A stretch of 64,000 nucleotides of DNA from Elmis aenea (GCA_947652605.1 OX393576.1:49018966-49082965); one strand, 5' to 3'. Positions 23,101-35,879 are shown, counted from the stretch's first letter. Program-made: numbers and translations. Notes: generated from the sequence alone by a model not told the origin.

Positions 23101-24917
23101 TAAGTAAGTCTAAAGGCATTATGTGCCTAAGCATCATAATGTTGAAAAGAATGTATTGATTTTTAAAGTTAAACAATGAACCTGATGACGTTCAACATCC
23201 AAATCCAAAATATATTGTATTAACTCTAACTTATGCAGTAATGTTCTCTTTATGATCTACTGATACTTGACTTTTTTCCAGAAGAAATGATGAAATAAAG
23301 ATCTTTTCATAGTGGTAAAGGTAACATATAGTTACCAATTGTATCACAACTTATTTGAACATTGCAATATGAATAACGTCCTTTTATTTTACTAATAATT
23401 CCAAAATGTAATTTCTGTAAAAAATTTGTCTTCTTTGAAATATTATTCTTTAAGAAATATTAATGTATTAAAAAACAGAATTACTTAGTATATGTCTGTG
23501 TTAATCTACTTTAAATTATGATTTTTTGTGTCATTGCTACAGTTAGTTTTATTATATGTAAACATATACAGGTTGTTTCACTTTTTCATGTGGCACTATT
23601 GCTATCCCCATAAATAATAAGCATTTTGTTATACTTAATCTAAAATATCCATCTTTGTAAAATTTCTCACACAAACAAAACAATAGGGAATTCAAAAATC
23701 ACAGTATTTCGAAACGAAACATTTGGAATTACCTCCAAATTTTAGACACTTTTTACTCTTTAACCTATTCTTTGACTCTTGTGATAACCAACGTTCTACT
23801 AGTGAAGAAATATAGTTAAACGCACGGTAAACCTGCATTGGTATAACAATTTTATTCGTCCTTTAAAAAGGTGTCATTTACGAATTGTTTTTTAAGCATC
23901 ACATAACTGCTTTTATTAAGACTTGTTTAAAATTCTGTACATTAAAACAACATGCCACTAACGCTGTTAAAAATAACTTGCAACTGCTTTGGAAGCCTTT
24001 TATGTGGTACAATACTTTTTATTCTTTTAATAAAGCAAAATAGCAAACCTTTTCATAATCGTTAGTAATTCACAGTACATTATTATTTTGTTGCGCAAAA
24101 CCATGTAAAATGAAATAATTTACTACAGTTTGAGGAATCGTTATAAGTTATTCTCTTTGTTTATATTTGGTAAAACATGAACATATTCTGTTATTAATTT
24201 TAAGTTTTTGCGACGTCTTTAATACTAGAATGCTATGCCCCTAACGTTTAATACTTAATATTAAGTAAGTAATAATGGAAGTTTAAAATACCTCTCCTTC
24301 AGATTTTGTTATGACCCAATTACAAGTTTTAAACCATTTTACCATGAACAATGTCTGCTATAAACTAATTACATAGTAGCAGATTACGCTTGTTTTAAAA
24401 GAGCATGAAAGTTTCCTTATTCATACAGCAACTTAACGATCCAATGCTAAAGGAGGTTTTATCAACGAAAATTTTAATAGATGCGTGGTTTTTTAAAGAT
24501 TTTAATGTAGGTACTAAAAATATTAATTTTAATAAAGTATACGAGAATTTAAGACAAGGTTTAAGCAAATTGTTAAAATATTATTTTATTTTTCAATAAA
24601 CAAATGAATTTTATTTTAGACTTGTATTCCATGACGTTGTTTTTTTTTAAAACTGGATTAATTTTAAAAAATCGAATACATTAAAAATACGGGTGTATTG
24701 TTTTAAACTTTAACATAATTAAAATCTATTATTGGGAATTTTTGGAACCAACTTTTATCGGGTAAGGGTAAAGTTTACTCCGATTCTTACCTACTAACTT
24801 AAACAGGATGGCAACAGAGATGTGTGAGATTGCAATGACATAAACTTCGTCTTACAATAAGGGAGGCTCAAATTATAAGATTTGTTCCAGCAGACTAAAA
24901 CTTACTGGTTCATGGAC
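23101..24917. other. AT-rich intronic sequence
   Basis: No recognisable gene or element ends apart from ACAGGTTGTTTCACTTTTTC at about 23570, which resembles the ACAGGGTG-type element ends seen elsewhere. The open frame at 24405-24599 shows no known motif. Confidence 0.45.
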
Positions 24918-25170
24918 CAGTGGTCTCCAACCTTTTGTGGTCTACCTATAGGATCACTTTTTATGTCAATTTCGTACCCGACAACTACTTTTTTAAAATT
25001 ATTAAATTATATCCGCAAAATTGTATTGTTTATTAAAGCATTGCATAGAATAACAAACGTAAATATGGGGAAAAATTAATTATTAAAACTATATATAAAA
25101 TCCTCGAGATCGACCAATGGGAACATCGCAATCGACCAGTCGATCACGATCGACGGGTTGTAGAACACTG
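24918..25170. mobile_element. hAT MITE, 253 bp
   Basis: CAGTGGTCTCCAACC at the left and GGTTGTAGAACACTG at the right are inverted. The flanks TCATGGAC (24910-24917) and TCATGGTC (25171-25178) agree at 7 of 8 positions, consistent with an old hAT duplication. GATCGA-rich subterminal sequence (CGATCACGATCGACGGG) is typical of this MITE type. Confidence 0.75.
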
Positions 25171-25189
25171 TCATGGTCTAATTCTAATA

Positions 25190-25640
25190 CATGAATTGGT
25201 TTATGCACATGCGTCAACTATGGATTAATAAATGTATAAGTTGCTGTTGGAAAGCTTTGACGACATCTCTGACTCTAAATAACATTAATTTGTACCTATA
25301 GAGTTCATAGAATTTTGCATTTTGCGCACCGCAAGTGACAACCTCTTAAGGAACCTATGATTCATAGGGTTGAGAGGGGGCGATGCATAGCTAGCACGCT
25401 AGCAGAGGCCACGTTAGTTTTAAACAGCGCATGCGTGTAATAATCCCAGCGTAGTTCTTGTTCTAATCTATGTAGGTACTATTTTGACCGTCTGCAAACT
25501 AGTCCTAGAGTACAGCAGGAACAGCCGACTAACATCCGATGAACTATCAGAAACCTTGCTGGAACGCGATATCGATACTGCGCAGCCTCCTTATAGTTCA
25601 TGGAATAGTAAATATCACTGCTGGAACAGATCTATAATTT
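25190..25640 (+). repeat. Dispersed repeat, copy 1 (inverted copy at 37.3 kb)
   Basis: This segment and 37290-37730 are reverse complements along most of their length, sharing ACATGAAT.GGTTTATG, CAACTATGGA, TTGGGAGGG/GGGAGGGCGATGCATAGC-type words, GCATGCGTGTAA, CGGATGT/ACATCCG and ACTGCGCAG. Internal GC content is higher than flanking DNA. Transposon class is unknown. Confidence 0.75.
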
Positions 25641-26585
25641 ATTCATTTAACTTTTAAAATTCTTGTTTCGCCGAAAATCACTACCTATAAGAGTAGCATT
25701 CTGTATATTTACACATTAAAAAAAAAGAAAGAAATTTTAATACGAGCCCACTTTAAAAATAAAAATACAAGTAATTTTTAACCATTTTTTTTAAAGCAAA
25801 GTAAAGTTAGTAAAGACTGACTAATAATAGGTCGATTTTTCAAAATTTGTATTAAAGTGCAAGTATATAATAATTATTTATACTGATAATCTAAACAGAG
25901 TCTAAAGTGAAGTTATTTTGATTGAATAAGCTGTTATGATGATAAATACCAACAGAAGTATTGCTTTATTGCTCTTAAGTGCAGTGGAGAGTGGACATGA
26001 TTAATATTATCATATTTGGAGCAGATTTTATTGTTTTTAAGTTTTTACGAAAATGTCGTAAAGAACATACCCTGTTATCGGTACTCTTAAATTTGTTGGA
26101 GAATGCTTAAATATGAAACCGCTGAGCCACTTTCCTCATGCTAAAAATGAACTTTTTCTAAACCAATGATTTTTCGACATCCGATTAAAGAAATCAATAC
26201 TTGTGGTAAAACTTGAAAGAAAATTTAATTCAGACATTTGTTGGCTAAATAAAATTAGATTTGTTTAGTCACGAAATGCTTAGTAAATAATTAAATACAT
26301 ATTGTTAAAAGATTCCAAAAGATTTAAAAAAGTATTCCAAATTATGTACTTGTAATAAAATGAGAATTTTCATCTCAAAATTGTGCAAAATATTGCTTTT
26401 GAAATAAAATTGGAAAAGATGAAAAATATAATTTACTTAATGGAGCTCTATGTTTTTTTTTGCAAATTTAATAAGGGGAGCCGCATTATGTTAAAATACT
26501 CTACGGTTTCTATTTTTTGAGTGAGGCAAAAGTTTCGGTTCACGACATTTGCACATGTTAAATGTTAAACGAATCCTGATGTTGT

Positions 26586-26699
26586 TTAAACAAAATAAGC
26601 AAAAAAAATAACATACTTTACCACTCGAACGACATTATCATCACCCGGAAACACTTCCACCACTCTACCAAGTGGCCATTGGTAAGTATGTAAATTATT
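26586..26699 (-). pseudogene. BEL/Pao retrotransposon polyprotein C-terminus
   Basis: On the minus strand, 38 codons read YQWPLGRVVEVFPGDDNVVR followed by VVKYV and a stop at 26586-26588. The pattern W.LGRV.EV.PG.D...RVV is the DUF5641 domain downstream of integrase in BEL/Pao retrotransposons. Nothing else of the element remains; it stops at the boundary of the palindrome at 26700, which may have truncated it. Confidence 0.7.
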
Positions 26700-28099
26700 G
26701 GGGTGCGCCAATAGTGCGATAAAGTCCTTTATTGCTCTTAATGTCAACTTATTAAAAAAAAGTTTTAAATGAAACTTGTAGTATTTCTAGACGTGCATGT
26801 TTTAAAATTAGTTTCAAGTATACAGGGTGTTACATAAAAGTGGGACTTCACTAAATGTATTTTTTTTAAATTGAACACCCAGTATATTTTTGCATAATCG
26901 AATTCAGCAAGAAAATCTCCATATGACAGTATTCTGTTTTTTAATTTTTTTGCGACGTTGCCAATTTATCTCAAAAAATCTTTGAATTTCCAGAAAAACA
27001 GGGTACTATACTTGTCAAGAGCACAACGTTATGAATAATAATTGGCAAATGAAATTTTGTACATACAAAGTCAGAAGGTGTAGTCATAGCCGAAATACAT
27101 CAAAATTAATTTATAGTATACAGGGTGTTTCCAATAGATGTGCCAACTTCCCAATTTTCAAACATCAATAACTTTATTTTTTCAAATGGAACATCCTGTA
27201 TATTATTACGTCATTTTGTTGAATTTCTGTTTTCCTTTAATTTTTCTTAATGTTTTTTGAGATATTTACATTTTACTTATTCTTATCAGCGTTGTGTAGG
27301 AATTTTCTAGTTTTCTCGGAGTATTCTTTTGGAAAATTTATATTGAATATGTTATACTCATTTATTTATGTTTTAAAAATTGCAGCAATTTACTCTGACT
27401 TTTGTTACTACAGAAATTATTGTTTCTATTGTCAAAGTCGGGGCCAACTCCGAGAAAACTAGAAAATTCCTACACAACGCTTATAAGAATAAGTAAAATG
27501 TAAATATCTCAGAAAATATTAATTTTAGGTATAGGTAAGTATTAAGAAAAATTCAAGAAAAACAAAAATTCAACAAAATGACGTAATAATATACAGGGTG
27601 TTCCATTTGAAAAAATAAAGTTATTGATGTTTCAAAATTGGGAAGTTGGCACATCTATTAGAAACACCCTGTATAATATAAATTAATTTTGATGTATTTC
27701 GACTATGACTACACCTTCTGACTTTGTATGTACAAAATTTCATTTGCCAATTATTATTCATAACGTTGTGCTCTTGACAAGTATTGTACCCTGTTTTTCT
27801 GGAAATTCAAAGATTTTTTGAGATAAATTGGCAACGTCGCAAAAAATGAAAAAAACAAAATACTGTCAGATGGAGATTTTCTTGCTGAATTCGATTATGC
27901 AAAAATATACTGGATGTTCAATTTAAAAAAAAAAAAAACCTTTAGTGACGCCCTACTTTTATGAAACACCGTGTATACTTGAAACAAATTTTTAAACATG
28001 CACGTCTAGAAATACTATAAGTTTCATTAAAAACTTTTTTTTAATAAGTTGACATTAAGGGCAATAATGGACTTTATCGCACTATTGGCGCACCCTGTA
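26700..28099. repeat. 1.4 kb palindrome with nested ACAGGGTG-type ends
   Basis: The left arm starts GGGGTGCGCCAATAGTGCGA and the right arm ends TCGCACTATTGGCGCACCCTG. Inverted identity holds through nearly 700 bp per arm, centred near 27400. Two internal boundaries repeat the element-end motif: ACAGGGTGTTACATAAAAG at 26822 (partner near 27975) and ACAGGGTGTTTCCAATAGATG at 27121 (partner near 27670). The frames inside reflect symmetry, not genes. Confidence 0.88.
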
Positions 28100-29279
28100 G
28101 ATCATAATGCAAACTCCAATTATCAGGTTAATTTGATGTGTAGTTTGTGAAGTGTGTCAAAAAGATTTTTGCTTATAGCTTGTAAGTGACGTATGTTAGT
28201 TAGTTATATATTTAAAGGCCTTATTTAATGTGTGATTTAGGTCTCTTTATGATTATTTCCGATAATTGTATGATGCAATATTTTTTACGAAGTACTGTAA
28301 AATTAATATTGATCGGGAGTTTACAGTAAATGAATCTTATTTTGACTGTAGTAGCAAACTAAATATTTCTGGACATATATACAAAGGTGTGATTAAAAAA
28401 AATCTGGAATTATAAGATGTGTGTTTTGTGTTCGTTGATTCCGCTTGGTGTTAAATTTATTTAGCTTAATGGCTGCGGTAACTTGCTTTTGCAAATGACT
28501 ATACATGTGGACTGTTCTGTGGTCATCACGATACTATACTGGCATATTGCTTGCTCTATTTTAACGAAAGTACAGCAATGTACATACAAAATATAACTCA
28601 ACATGTATACATACAAATATATCTCAACAATGTGTTTTATTGATTTTTGTTTTTTTCCCAAGGTTTCGTTTATTGAGTTAATAAACTTCTTCGGGGTATT
28701 AACAGTGGTTATATATTCAGGATTTCTGGCAACCCTACCTGTATCACATGCATATTAGCAATATAGGTTTTTATACATGTATTTCAGACTAACCATTTTC
28801 GCCTTTAATAAGTCATAAGTGGTTTTCGTATTACCGAATGCATAAATGGATAGTTTTTAAAAACTATTTGTTAGTTTGCTGTTGTTTAATGAAACAGTAC
28901 TAAAAGTTAGGCAACTGCAACGGAAAATTAACTCTCGGTGGAGCTTAATTACAATATACTTACTAAATGTTGTAACCATATCTTTTCTCGTTTCCATAAA
29001 TGCCAAACATTTCATTACGACCCCAAATGTCACACAGTTATTACTGAAGTTACCCTAAGCTATTCCGTTCCCGATCTGCACATTTGAGTACGGAGCGTGA
29101 AGTGCTGGTATTAAATGAGTCAATAAAGAACAACCACTCCTTTCATATAATAAAAGGAACAGCGAATGTCTTTTATGTGTCAGATTTAAAAACGGTTATG
29201 CGTAAGTAAACAACAGAATGTAGGCTTGGCTTGATGGATCTATTATCGTTTAAAGGAATTACAAATCAAATTTCCTCAG
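28100..29279. other. Intronic sequence before DIP exon B
   Basis: AT-rich, with no recognised element or gene. Open frames at 28461-28661 and 28876-29058 lack motifs. The 3' end forms the acceptor of exon B (CAAATTTCCTCAG). Confidence 0.5.
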
Positions 29280-29487
29280 GTGGCGTGGCTTAGGGTGGAC
29301 ACACAGACGATTCTCACCATCCACAATCACATTATTTCTAGAAGTCAGAGAATTGGAGTAACTCACAGCGAACATAGCACCTGGTATTTGCACATCAGAG
29401 AAGCACAAGAGAACGATCGCGGTTGGTACATGTGCCAGATTAATACCGACCCCATGCTGAGTCAAGTTGTATATCTTGATGTTTTAG
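29280..29487 (+). CDS. DIP-family Ig protein, exon B (second half of Ig1)
   Basis: After TTTCCTCAG the exon opens with VAWLRVDTQTILTIHNHIIS and continues with a VTHSEHSTWYLHI core and WYMCQINTDPM, closing Ig1 with the F-strand cysteine. The VAW tryptophan and the C-x-V/I-NTDPM motif are family signatures of DIPs. The exon begins in phase 0, matching exon A, and ends VYLDVL plus one base at G|GTAGGT (phase 1), matching exon C. Ig1 of DIPs is the Dpr-binding domain, so this exon carries most of the recognition face. Splitting of Ig1 between B- and C-strands matches family gene structure as I know it; the 25.6 kb intron is inference from phase and domain continuity. Confidence 0.95.
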
Positions 29488-31083
29488 GTAGGTAAAAATT
29501 TTATTTAGTCTTAACATACAGATTTGGTCTGTTTCGGAATGACTCAATGATAGGTAAATAATGCGATATTTTTTAATCAATTTTGTTTAAGATTTTTAAC
29601 TAATTATTACTATCTAACGACTAAACAACTACATTCGTCTAATATCTTTCGTCTTTATCAGGTCCTTGTGTACCTTTTGGTATCGAGGTATGTTTTCCTG
29701 GTTCTTGACTGTTTTTTCACCTTTTTGTATCGTTGACTAATTGTGCTATCTATCACAATTCGATTTCTATTTTCTTCTTGGTTTTTCTCAACTTCTTTTT
29801 TCATTAATTTCTATATTCATCTTATTTTCGCGTACTTTCTGATATATGTACTTAATTCCATCTTAATTAACTCAGAATTTTTTACCTCATCCATCCTCAG
29901 TTTTTTTTAAGGTTAAACTTTGCAAAGCTGCTAAACTATATAAAAAAACAAAGAAAACACACAGTTTGCATTAATACCTAAAAAGTCTCGACTTCTTTTT
30001 CTTCCTGTATTTTTCAAATTCTAAAAATTTTTTTTTACTTCATTTCATTTGATATAATTACCTATTATAAATTTTTTATCAACTCGATTCTTTTCTATTC
30101 GTGAAACAATTATTATTTTTCGTTCAAGAACGAAAACGAAATAAATGTTTTCCAAAACCGGTTTTAACCGGTTTTAACCGGTTTTAACCGGTTTTAACCG
30201 GTTTTGTCGCTATATCAGTTTTATTTGTTAAACACAAACGCGAATTTACCTTCTGTGCTGGGGAAACTCCACGAGGCAGTAAAAAATCTCACTTGAAATA
30301 AGTGAGCTTCACTTTTCTCCATATTTTTACGTGAATATGTATTAACAACTTTATTGTTTATACTTGCAATTTCGTGTAACACAATTAACGGTACAGATAT
30401 TCTCTATTTCTAATTTGTTTTTTAGATCATCAATATAAAATATACACTTGATTTGATATATATTATCAATGCGTAGGTTTTATTTGCGTTTAGACATAAT
30501 AATAGTAAAATTTATTCTTACTTCGAAAAGGACTAATGTAAAAGAAGATTTATTGGAAGATGTGTTGCTAGTAAGATTTAACGGAATGTGAAAATGTATA
30601 TTGTATGGTATGTACAAACTATAAAGTTAAAGTATATTTCAAGTTAATACAAGTTTTTTTTAATATCTTTTATATTTATAAGATTTAGTAAATTATCCAC
30701 TTGAATTCATTATTTTGTCTTTTTAAATAATTACAGCAGGATCTTATTTAATTCAAATGCATATATATTTAGTACTAAAACAAATTTAAAACAGCACTTG
30801 CTATATTTTCATATTTTTAGATAAAGATCGTGTGTCTAATTTACCTAATCACGATGTGTTTTTGCACCTTACGGATGTTAAACTAAATAAAATGGTTAAA
30901 TGTTAATGTGTTTAACGATTTGGTAAATTTAATATGGCGATCGTTCGCCAGTCTAAAATATGCTGTCCGTGAGCAACAAACCCCATCGTCATCGTTTATA
31001 TTTTAGTTGAGACGCAAATATTGTTATCGTATTTATAGAGGGTTGTAGTTGTAGTGATTTGGAAAAAAAACTGATTTTTTGAC
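29488..31083. other. AT-rich intronic sequence
   Basis: No protein motif found. Contains the AACCGGTTTT minisatellite at 30156-30206; 30121-30160 and 31120-31200 share AACGAAAACGAAA words and may be the two sides of one decayed element. Confidence 0.5.
30156..30206. repeat. AACCGGTTTT minisatellite
   Basis: Five tandem 10-bp units of AACCGGTTTT, each a palindrome. Another unit occurs at 31100-31112 near the hAT-like end at 31239. Confidence 0.92.
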
Positions 31084-31239
31084 GACAAAAAAATATTGTA
31101 AAACCGGTTTTAACCGTTATTATTTCGGTTCACGAAAACGAAAAAAATTTTTTCGGTTAGAACGAAAAAAACGAAAACGATATATTTCGTTTTCGTTCCG
31201 AACAGACACGAACGGAATTTTTTTCGTTTTTAGTCTCTG
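31084..31239 (-). mobile_element. hAT-like end with CGAAAACG repeats
   Basis: Read from 31239 leftwards: CAGAGACTAAAAACGAAAAA then AATTCCGTTCGTGTCTGTTC and repeated CGAAAACGA words. The CAGAGAC terminus fits hAT. The other end may have been at about 30120, where similar AACGAAAACG words occur, but no CAGAG end is seen there. Confidence 0.45.
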
Positions 31240-31366
31240 CTTTAAACAATCAAGATATCCTTGCAAGGATACAAAATCTATATATCTTAGCCAAGCTCTC
31301 AGAACCGGTCCTAGGGTGTGCGAAGCCGTGTGCAAAAATAAATACTGGGCCGGATATTTTGATTAA

Positions 31367-31842
31367 CCCGCGATCACACGCGTACCTGTCTTTTTGACCG
31401 GGTTTATAATTATTTTAATAAAACTTCTACATTGAAGGGGTGAGGGTGCTAAGTCCTTAGCAGTGTGTCATGCACAGTCTGTAGAGTGTGTAGATGTTTT
31501 TTTAGGAAGTAACGTGTTGCCGTTTGAAAGTTGTAGGTGTCTCTTCAACACCCGGTCAATTACACCGGGACGCGTGTATAGACATCCTCAATGCAGAGAG
31601 AGATGCAATAGATTTATTTGCCGCGAACATGCATTACAGTACTGCATTAATTGTCCTAATTTAACCAATGCGCCAGGTACTTCCACTTAAAAACGTGTAA
31701 GAATTAACTTTTTTAAAATAAAATATTACTTTTCTTTGTAATTTGCATTTTTATTTGGCATTAATTCACATTAATCCATACCCGGTCAATTTGTCCGTGG
31801 CGCGTGCTTCCGTGTAAAATTTTTCGCGCGTGCTCTCACGGG
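31367..31842 (+). mobile_element. piggyBac remnant in a TTAA site
   Basis: Ends CCCGCGATCACACGCG and the imperfect complement CGCGTGCTCTCACGGG are each flanked by TTAA (31363-31366, 31843-31846). Subterminal GACCGGGT and ACCCGGTCAATTTG words also match between the two sides. At 476 bp it has lost most of the transposase but retains its C-terminus. Confidence 0.82.
31463..31690 (+). pseudogene. piggyBac transposase C-terminal Cys-rich domain
   Basis: The tail of this 75-codon frame reads RHPQCRERCNRFICREHALQ followed by YCINCPN. The spacing C-x3-C ... C-x2-H ... C-x2-C fits the C-terminal cross-braced zinc domain of piggyBac transposases. The first 35 or so residues are not recognisable, and the methionine assigned at 31463 is probably not a true start. 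It ends about 150 bp before the right end of the enclosing remnant, as expected. The catalytic core is absent, so it cannot act in transposition. Confidence 0.65.
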
Positions 31843-32138
31843 TTAAAAAATAGGCTGGTGACGTAAAAAAAAAACTTCTCGCCCTCATTTTGCCCAGGAA
31901 TTTTTTTTTTCGCACACGACCCCGCAAACCCTAAACGGCTAGCGCGGGGCCGGTCCAGGTACTCTGCACACCCTTATATCCGGCCCTGAAGCTCTGCTAA
32001 AAGTTCATAATAATAATGTTTTAAAACGTCTGCTTTGGTCTTATAAATACCTAGGTACTTATTCGATTTTTCAACTGCATTCATTTTACACCTATGCTCT
32101 AGCTCTTAAAATAAGACAGATTTTTAAATAACAAGAAG

Positions 32139-32448
32139 CAGGGCCGGATATAAGGGTGTGCAGAGTGTGCAACCCACACGGCCCCCGCGTCTAGACCGGC
32201 CCCGCGTTAGCCGTTTATGGTTCGCAGAGCCGTGTGCGAAAATAAAAAACAGGTCCAAAAAAGACGGACGGCCCCGCGCTAGGATCCCGTTAGGTATTTC
32301 TTGCCATGGACAAAATGAGGGCGATGAGCTTATTTAGCCTGTTTTTCAGTTTTTAAGTAACATTTTACTCTAACTCGTTCCTTTATCAAAATAACCGGCC
32401 CCGCAATTTTTCTCGCACACGGCCCCGCAAACCCTAGGACCGGCTCTG
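32139..32448. mobile_element. hAT-like MITE, copy B
   Basis: Left end CAGGGCCGGATATAAGGGTG; right end GGACCGGCTCTG. Flanks ACAAGAAG (32131-32138) and ACAGGAAG (32449-32456) match at 7 of 8, as for an aged hAT duplication. Its ends are in the opposite orientation to copy A, and both share GTGTGCG...GGCCCCGC and ACCCTAGGACCGG blocks. Confidence 0.75.
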
Positions 32449-35335
32449 ACAGGAAGTTTAATTACCCTGAATAAATGCAATTCAACTTAATTACCACGGA
32501 AGATAAATTTGTTTCATAAAGTATTAAAAACAATTTTGTTCAGTAAAATATAAAATAGTATCAATGAAGTTTTTAAATTTCAACATGTACGGCAAACATA
32601 GAAAGTTCATTTGAGCGCAATCTGTACTAATATTTATTAATTACGTTTGCGTGTTTTGCTTCATTTAGCTTTATCCAAATTAATGAACCTCTGTAATGGG
32701 TATAGTTCAACATGTTTTACATTTAACATACAATGAGGGGTTAACGAATAAAAATATGTTTAAACTATTTGACGATTAAACTGTTTTGCCATGATAAACT
32801 ATCAGTACCAACTTATATTTACATTAATTGCTAAAAGATCAGCCAATTTAATAACAGTCTTTATTCTGATAGCAAAAGTTCCACTGTCGTTGTTTTGTCA
32901 TTACAACTACACTCGGTTTTGTACTATATATAGTCTATATTTTTTGTGCAAATAAATACTTGCAAAATCCAACCAAAATTATTCTTTTACCAATCATGGC
33001 GACGTTATAGTAAAATAGTATTAGATGATCAAAAATGATTAATTCCTGAAATGTTAGGAACTGTATTCGAACACAGAGAAAAAAAAAACAGTAGCCTAGT
33101 GAAACCACACACAAAAAGACAGAAGAACTTGAACGCCACACAAAACGAAAATAATACTACGATACTGATATCTTAGTTTGATTCTGAGATAACAACATAA
33201 GCTTGGTTATTTTATTTTCAGTCTGAAATAAGCGGGCATCAAGCATTTTTGATCGCCCGATACCCATAGTACATAACAACAGTAGTGAGAAGCATAATAC
33301 GCACGAGTAGAAACGTTACACACGAAGCTGCGTAGCGGCGAGTGTGTATTTTCAAGAGTGCGTTATGGATTTACAACTCGTGTTTTGTGGCATACTTTTT
33401 CTACGAACATAATACATACAATTTTATCGGTTTTTTGGCTTATAGTAACCACACTTGCACGTATGCTGTTAACTGTCAAGTTTGATGTGAGTCTACTTTG
33501 ATCATTTCTAGAAAAGTTTGCTTTTTGCATGCAGGTTGTACAATAATAGTAATTTACAATAGTGGCCGTACAAAAAAAAAACATAGGTACAGCTTTTTTA
33601 AGATATAAATTGCGTTTTTTTCTGATAAAGGGAGCACAACACATTATTTATATTGCTTAAAAAGAACTAAAACCAAAATGAAAGTAAAAAATTGCAACGT
33701 ACTGCATTTAAATTGTAGGTGATATTTGGTATTTAAAAAACATAGAAAAACTTTTAATAATTCATTACACTTTATGTTGTTGTCTCAAATTTGTAATTTT
33801 TATGTTGCAATTTTAATTTTTAATCCCTTAAAACAAAATTTACAACGAATTTATTTAATCACACTTAAAACATGTTAGAAGTTAAAATACCTGTGCTAAA
33901 AAGTAAAAAACATAAAGATTTTTCAGTTGTTATAGTCAAATATATTTTGCAACCTAAAATTCATAAGATTGTGTCATTAGTCGTAAACGATAAGCATAGT
34001 TAATAGTTAGCTATCGCTACCGATTTTATTACCTAATGCTAAAACGTATTAATTTTTAAAAAAATAATTTACCTAGCTTGCTGTTCAAAATAAAACTTAT
34101 TTTTAGTTCTTGACTTATATTTAGAAAGACACTCTAGAAAACAAAATGATTTCTCTACTGGCATACCCCACTTATTGATGGAGTAAGGAATCGAGACATC
34201 GGCGTACATTGAAAAACGGCCAGAAGTGATGCGTAGCCTTTAATTAAGTTGCCAATGCATTAATTAAGACAGAAAAAACTTACCTACCTACCATGTTATT
34301 GACGCTGTATATATAACTTGAAACTGGTGAAAAACGAAAACGAAAACAATGCACAATATACACTTGTAACAATTGCTGGAAATAAAAACATATTGAACAT
34401 GTTAAACAAAACGAAAAAATACTACTAGGCGTGGCAAAGTTGACAGGTAGTTGCTTTGTTTAGCCGGCAACGAGAGACGACGAAAAACCAGTGTATTATG
34501 TAAGTTCTCAGTGCATAGTGAGCACTGAGCACTAAAAGCAACTTTTAATCAAAGCGACGAGAAATGAAGCCATGAGAAGCTAGCTACTGTTGTGTATTTC
34601 GATCATAAAATTTTATTTTATCGATTGTCTATTTCGAATGTTTATTTGTTACAGTTTCTAAGATTCATAGGTTGTAATTAATTTTTAACATAATCCAAAT
34701 ATACTTTTTAATAATTTGGAAGCATGCAACACTTGTAATTCAAATTTATTTGGTACCTAATGATTTCTTATTTCAAAAATTGGTTTATGTATGACATAAC
34801 CCGAGCTTCGCAGCAAATTACCTCATTTAGTCTATCGGTTTGTAAGCTCAAGCTCATCGTCCAGCAGTTTGTTTCACCGACAATGTAGGGGTAAACAACA
34901 TACGTGCTTTTGACAAACGTAAATTGAGTTTGTTAACGTCGAGATCTCACCGAAGGATTGTTCTATGTGGCATACAAATTAGGTACTAACGTTGCAGACA
35001 CAATAATTGTGTAAATGGACAAACTTCGGTGTATCGTATATTATACTCATATAATTTCAAATCGTCTAAATGCTCTTTATATTGTCGACGATCAGTATGT
35101 ATAAAATGTAATTCCGTCGCTAATGCGGTTAAGATAAATGAAATGGGTCGTTGAGATGTTATCTTTGATGACCACACCATTTAAGAAATTAATCGATGAG
35201 GAAATCGAAAAAAGAGTGCTGAAATAGGATACTTTTAAACGTTCAGTTAATTCAACATATACAAACCTTTAGTTTTTGCTGTTAAAAACCTCATTTTATA
35301 ATATTTTATTATTCATAAAATTACATACATATACA
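32449..35335. other. AT-rich intronic sequence
   Basis: Nothing recognisable: short frames (32935-33141, 33363-33644, 34986-35180) have no motif. A moderately GC-rich patch at 33230-33370 contains CGCTGCG/CGGCGAG words and may be a decayed MITE. Confidence 0.5.
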
Positions 35336-35560
35336 GAGTGTTTTGAGAGAAATAGTAAATATTTTAGGAGCTAGTAGTATGGACCGTTCGGTGTAATAAA
35401 TTTCAAATAAACATGTGTCCAATTCTCAATGGTTAGGAAAATACAGTTGTTTGAATGTTAGCCTCAAAAGGCCTCACGAAATGTTGATTATTTCATTTAT
35501 TGATAATTTAAAATATAAAATATACACATAGTTACCAACAGTTCAAAGTTATTGTTCAAA
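35336..35560 (+). mobile_element. One-sided ACAGAGTG element end
   Basis: ACAGAGTGTTTTGAGAG at 35336 resembles the ACAGGGTG ends of the foldback elements elsewhere in the window. The opposite end is missing, perhaps truncated at the Penelope insertion. Low-information call. Confidence 0.3.
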
Positions 35561-35730
35561 AATCTCACCACCAACTTCAATGCACTCTCGAACAATATAA
35601 CGTGTAGTTGCAAATTTTAGCTGTCAGGTGACACATTATCTGATTCTAACATTATTATGAAGATAGATCGGTCGATATGGTCACGTTAATTAGCCAACAA
35701 GGTCCCCAGACCTTACCCTATTAGATTTTT
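35561..35730 (-). pseudogene. Possible Tc1/mariner-like DDE transposase scrap
   Basis: On the minus strand, ATTRYIVRECIEVGGEIFEQ resembles the C-terminal motif (R.CIE..GGHFE) of a group of insect mariner-like transposases. A few dozen residues upstream, a frame with W...STDL could be the remains of the PRSPDL motif. Stops and frame changes separate them. No inverted ends were identified. Confidence 0.35.
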
Positions 35731-35879
35731 GTCTGTGGGGATTATAAATTATATATTTATAAACAAACCGGTTTTTAATAAAACTCGCCCACAAACGCCA
35801 AGGCGCTTATCAAACATTATTTTCTTCCTAGGAGATAAGGTGCTTGTAAATAAATTCTTTATAATCTTCAAACGGACAC

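Larger units (their letters stand above)
31300..31988. mobile_element. hAT-like MITE, copy A, split by a piggyBac remnant
   Basis: Left end CAGAACCGGTCCTAGGGTGT; right end complement of CAGGGCCGGATATAAGGGTG. AAGCTCT lies directly outside both ends (7 bp). The element contains GTGTGCG and CCCCGC blocks shared with copy B at 32139-32448. A TTAA-flanked piggyBac remnant at 31367-31842 interrupts it, so copy A is older than that insertion. Confidence 0.75.

Noticed and set aside
27250..27462. 70-codon frame with hydrophobic residues
   Set aside because: Lies at the centre of the 1.4 kb palindrome; its composition reflects AT-rich mirror sequence.
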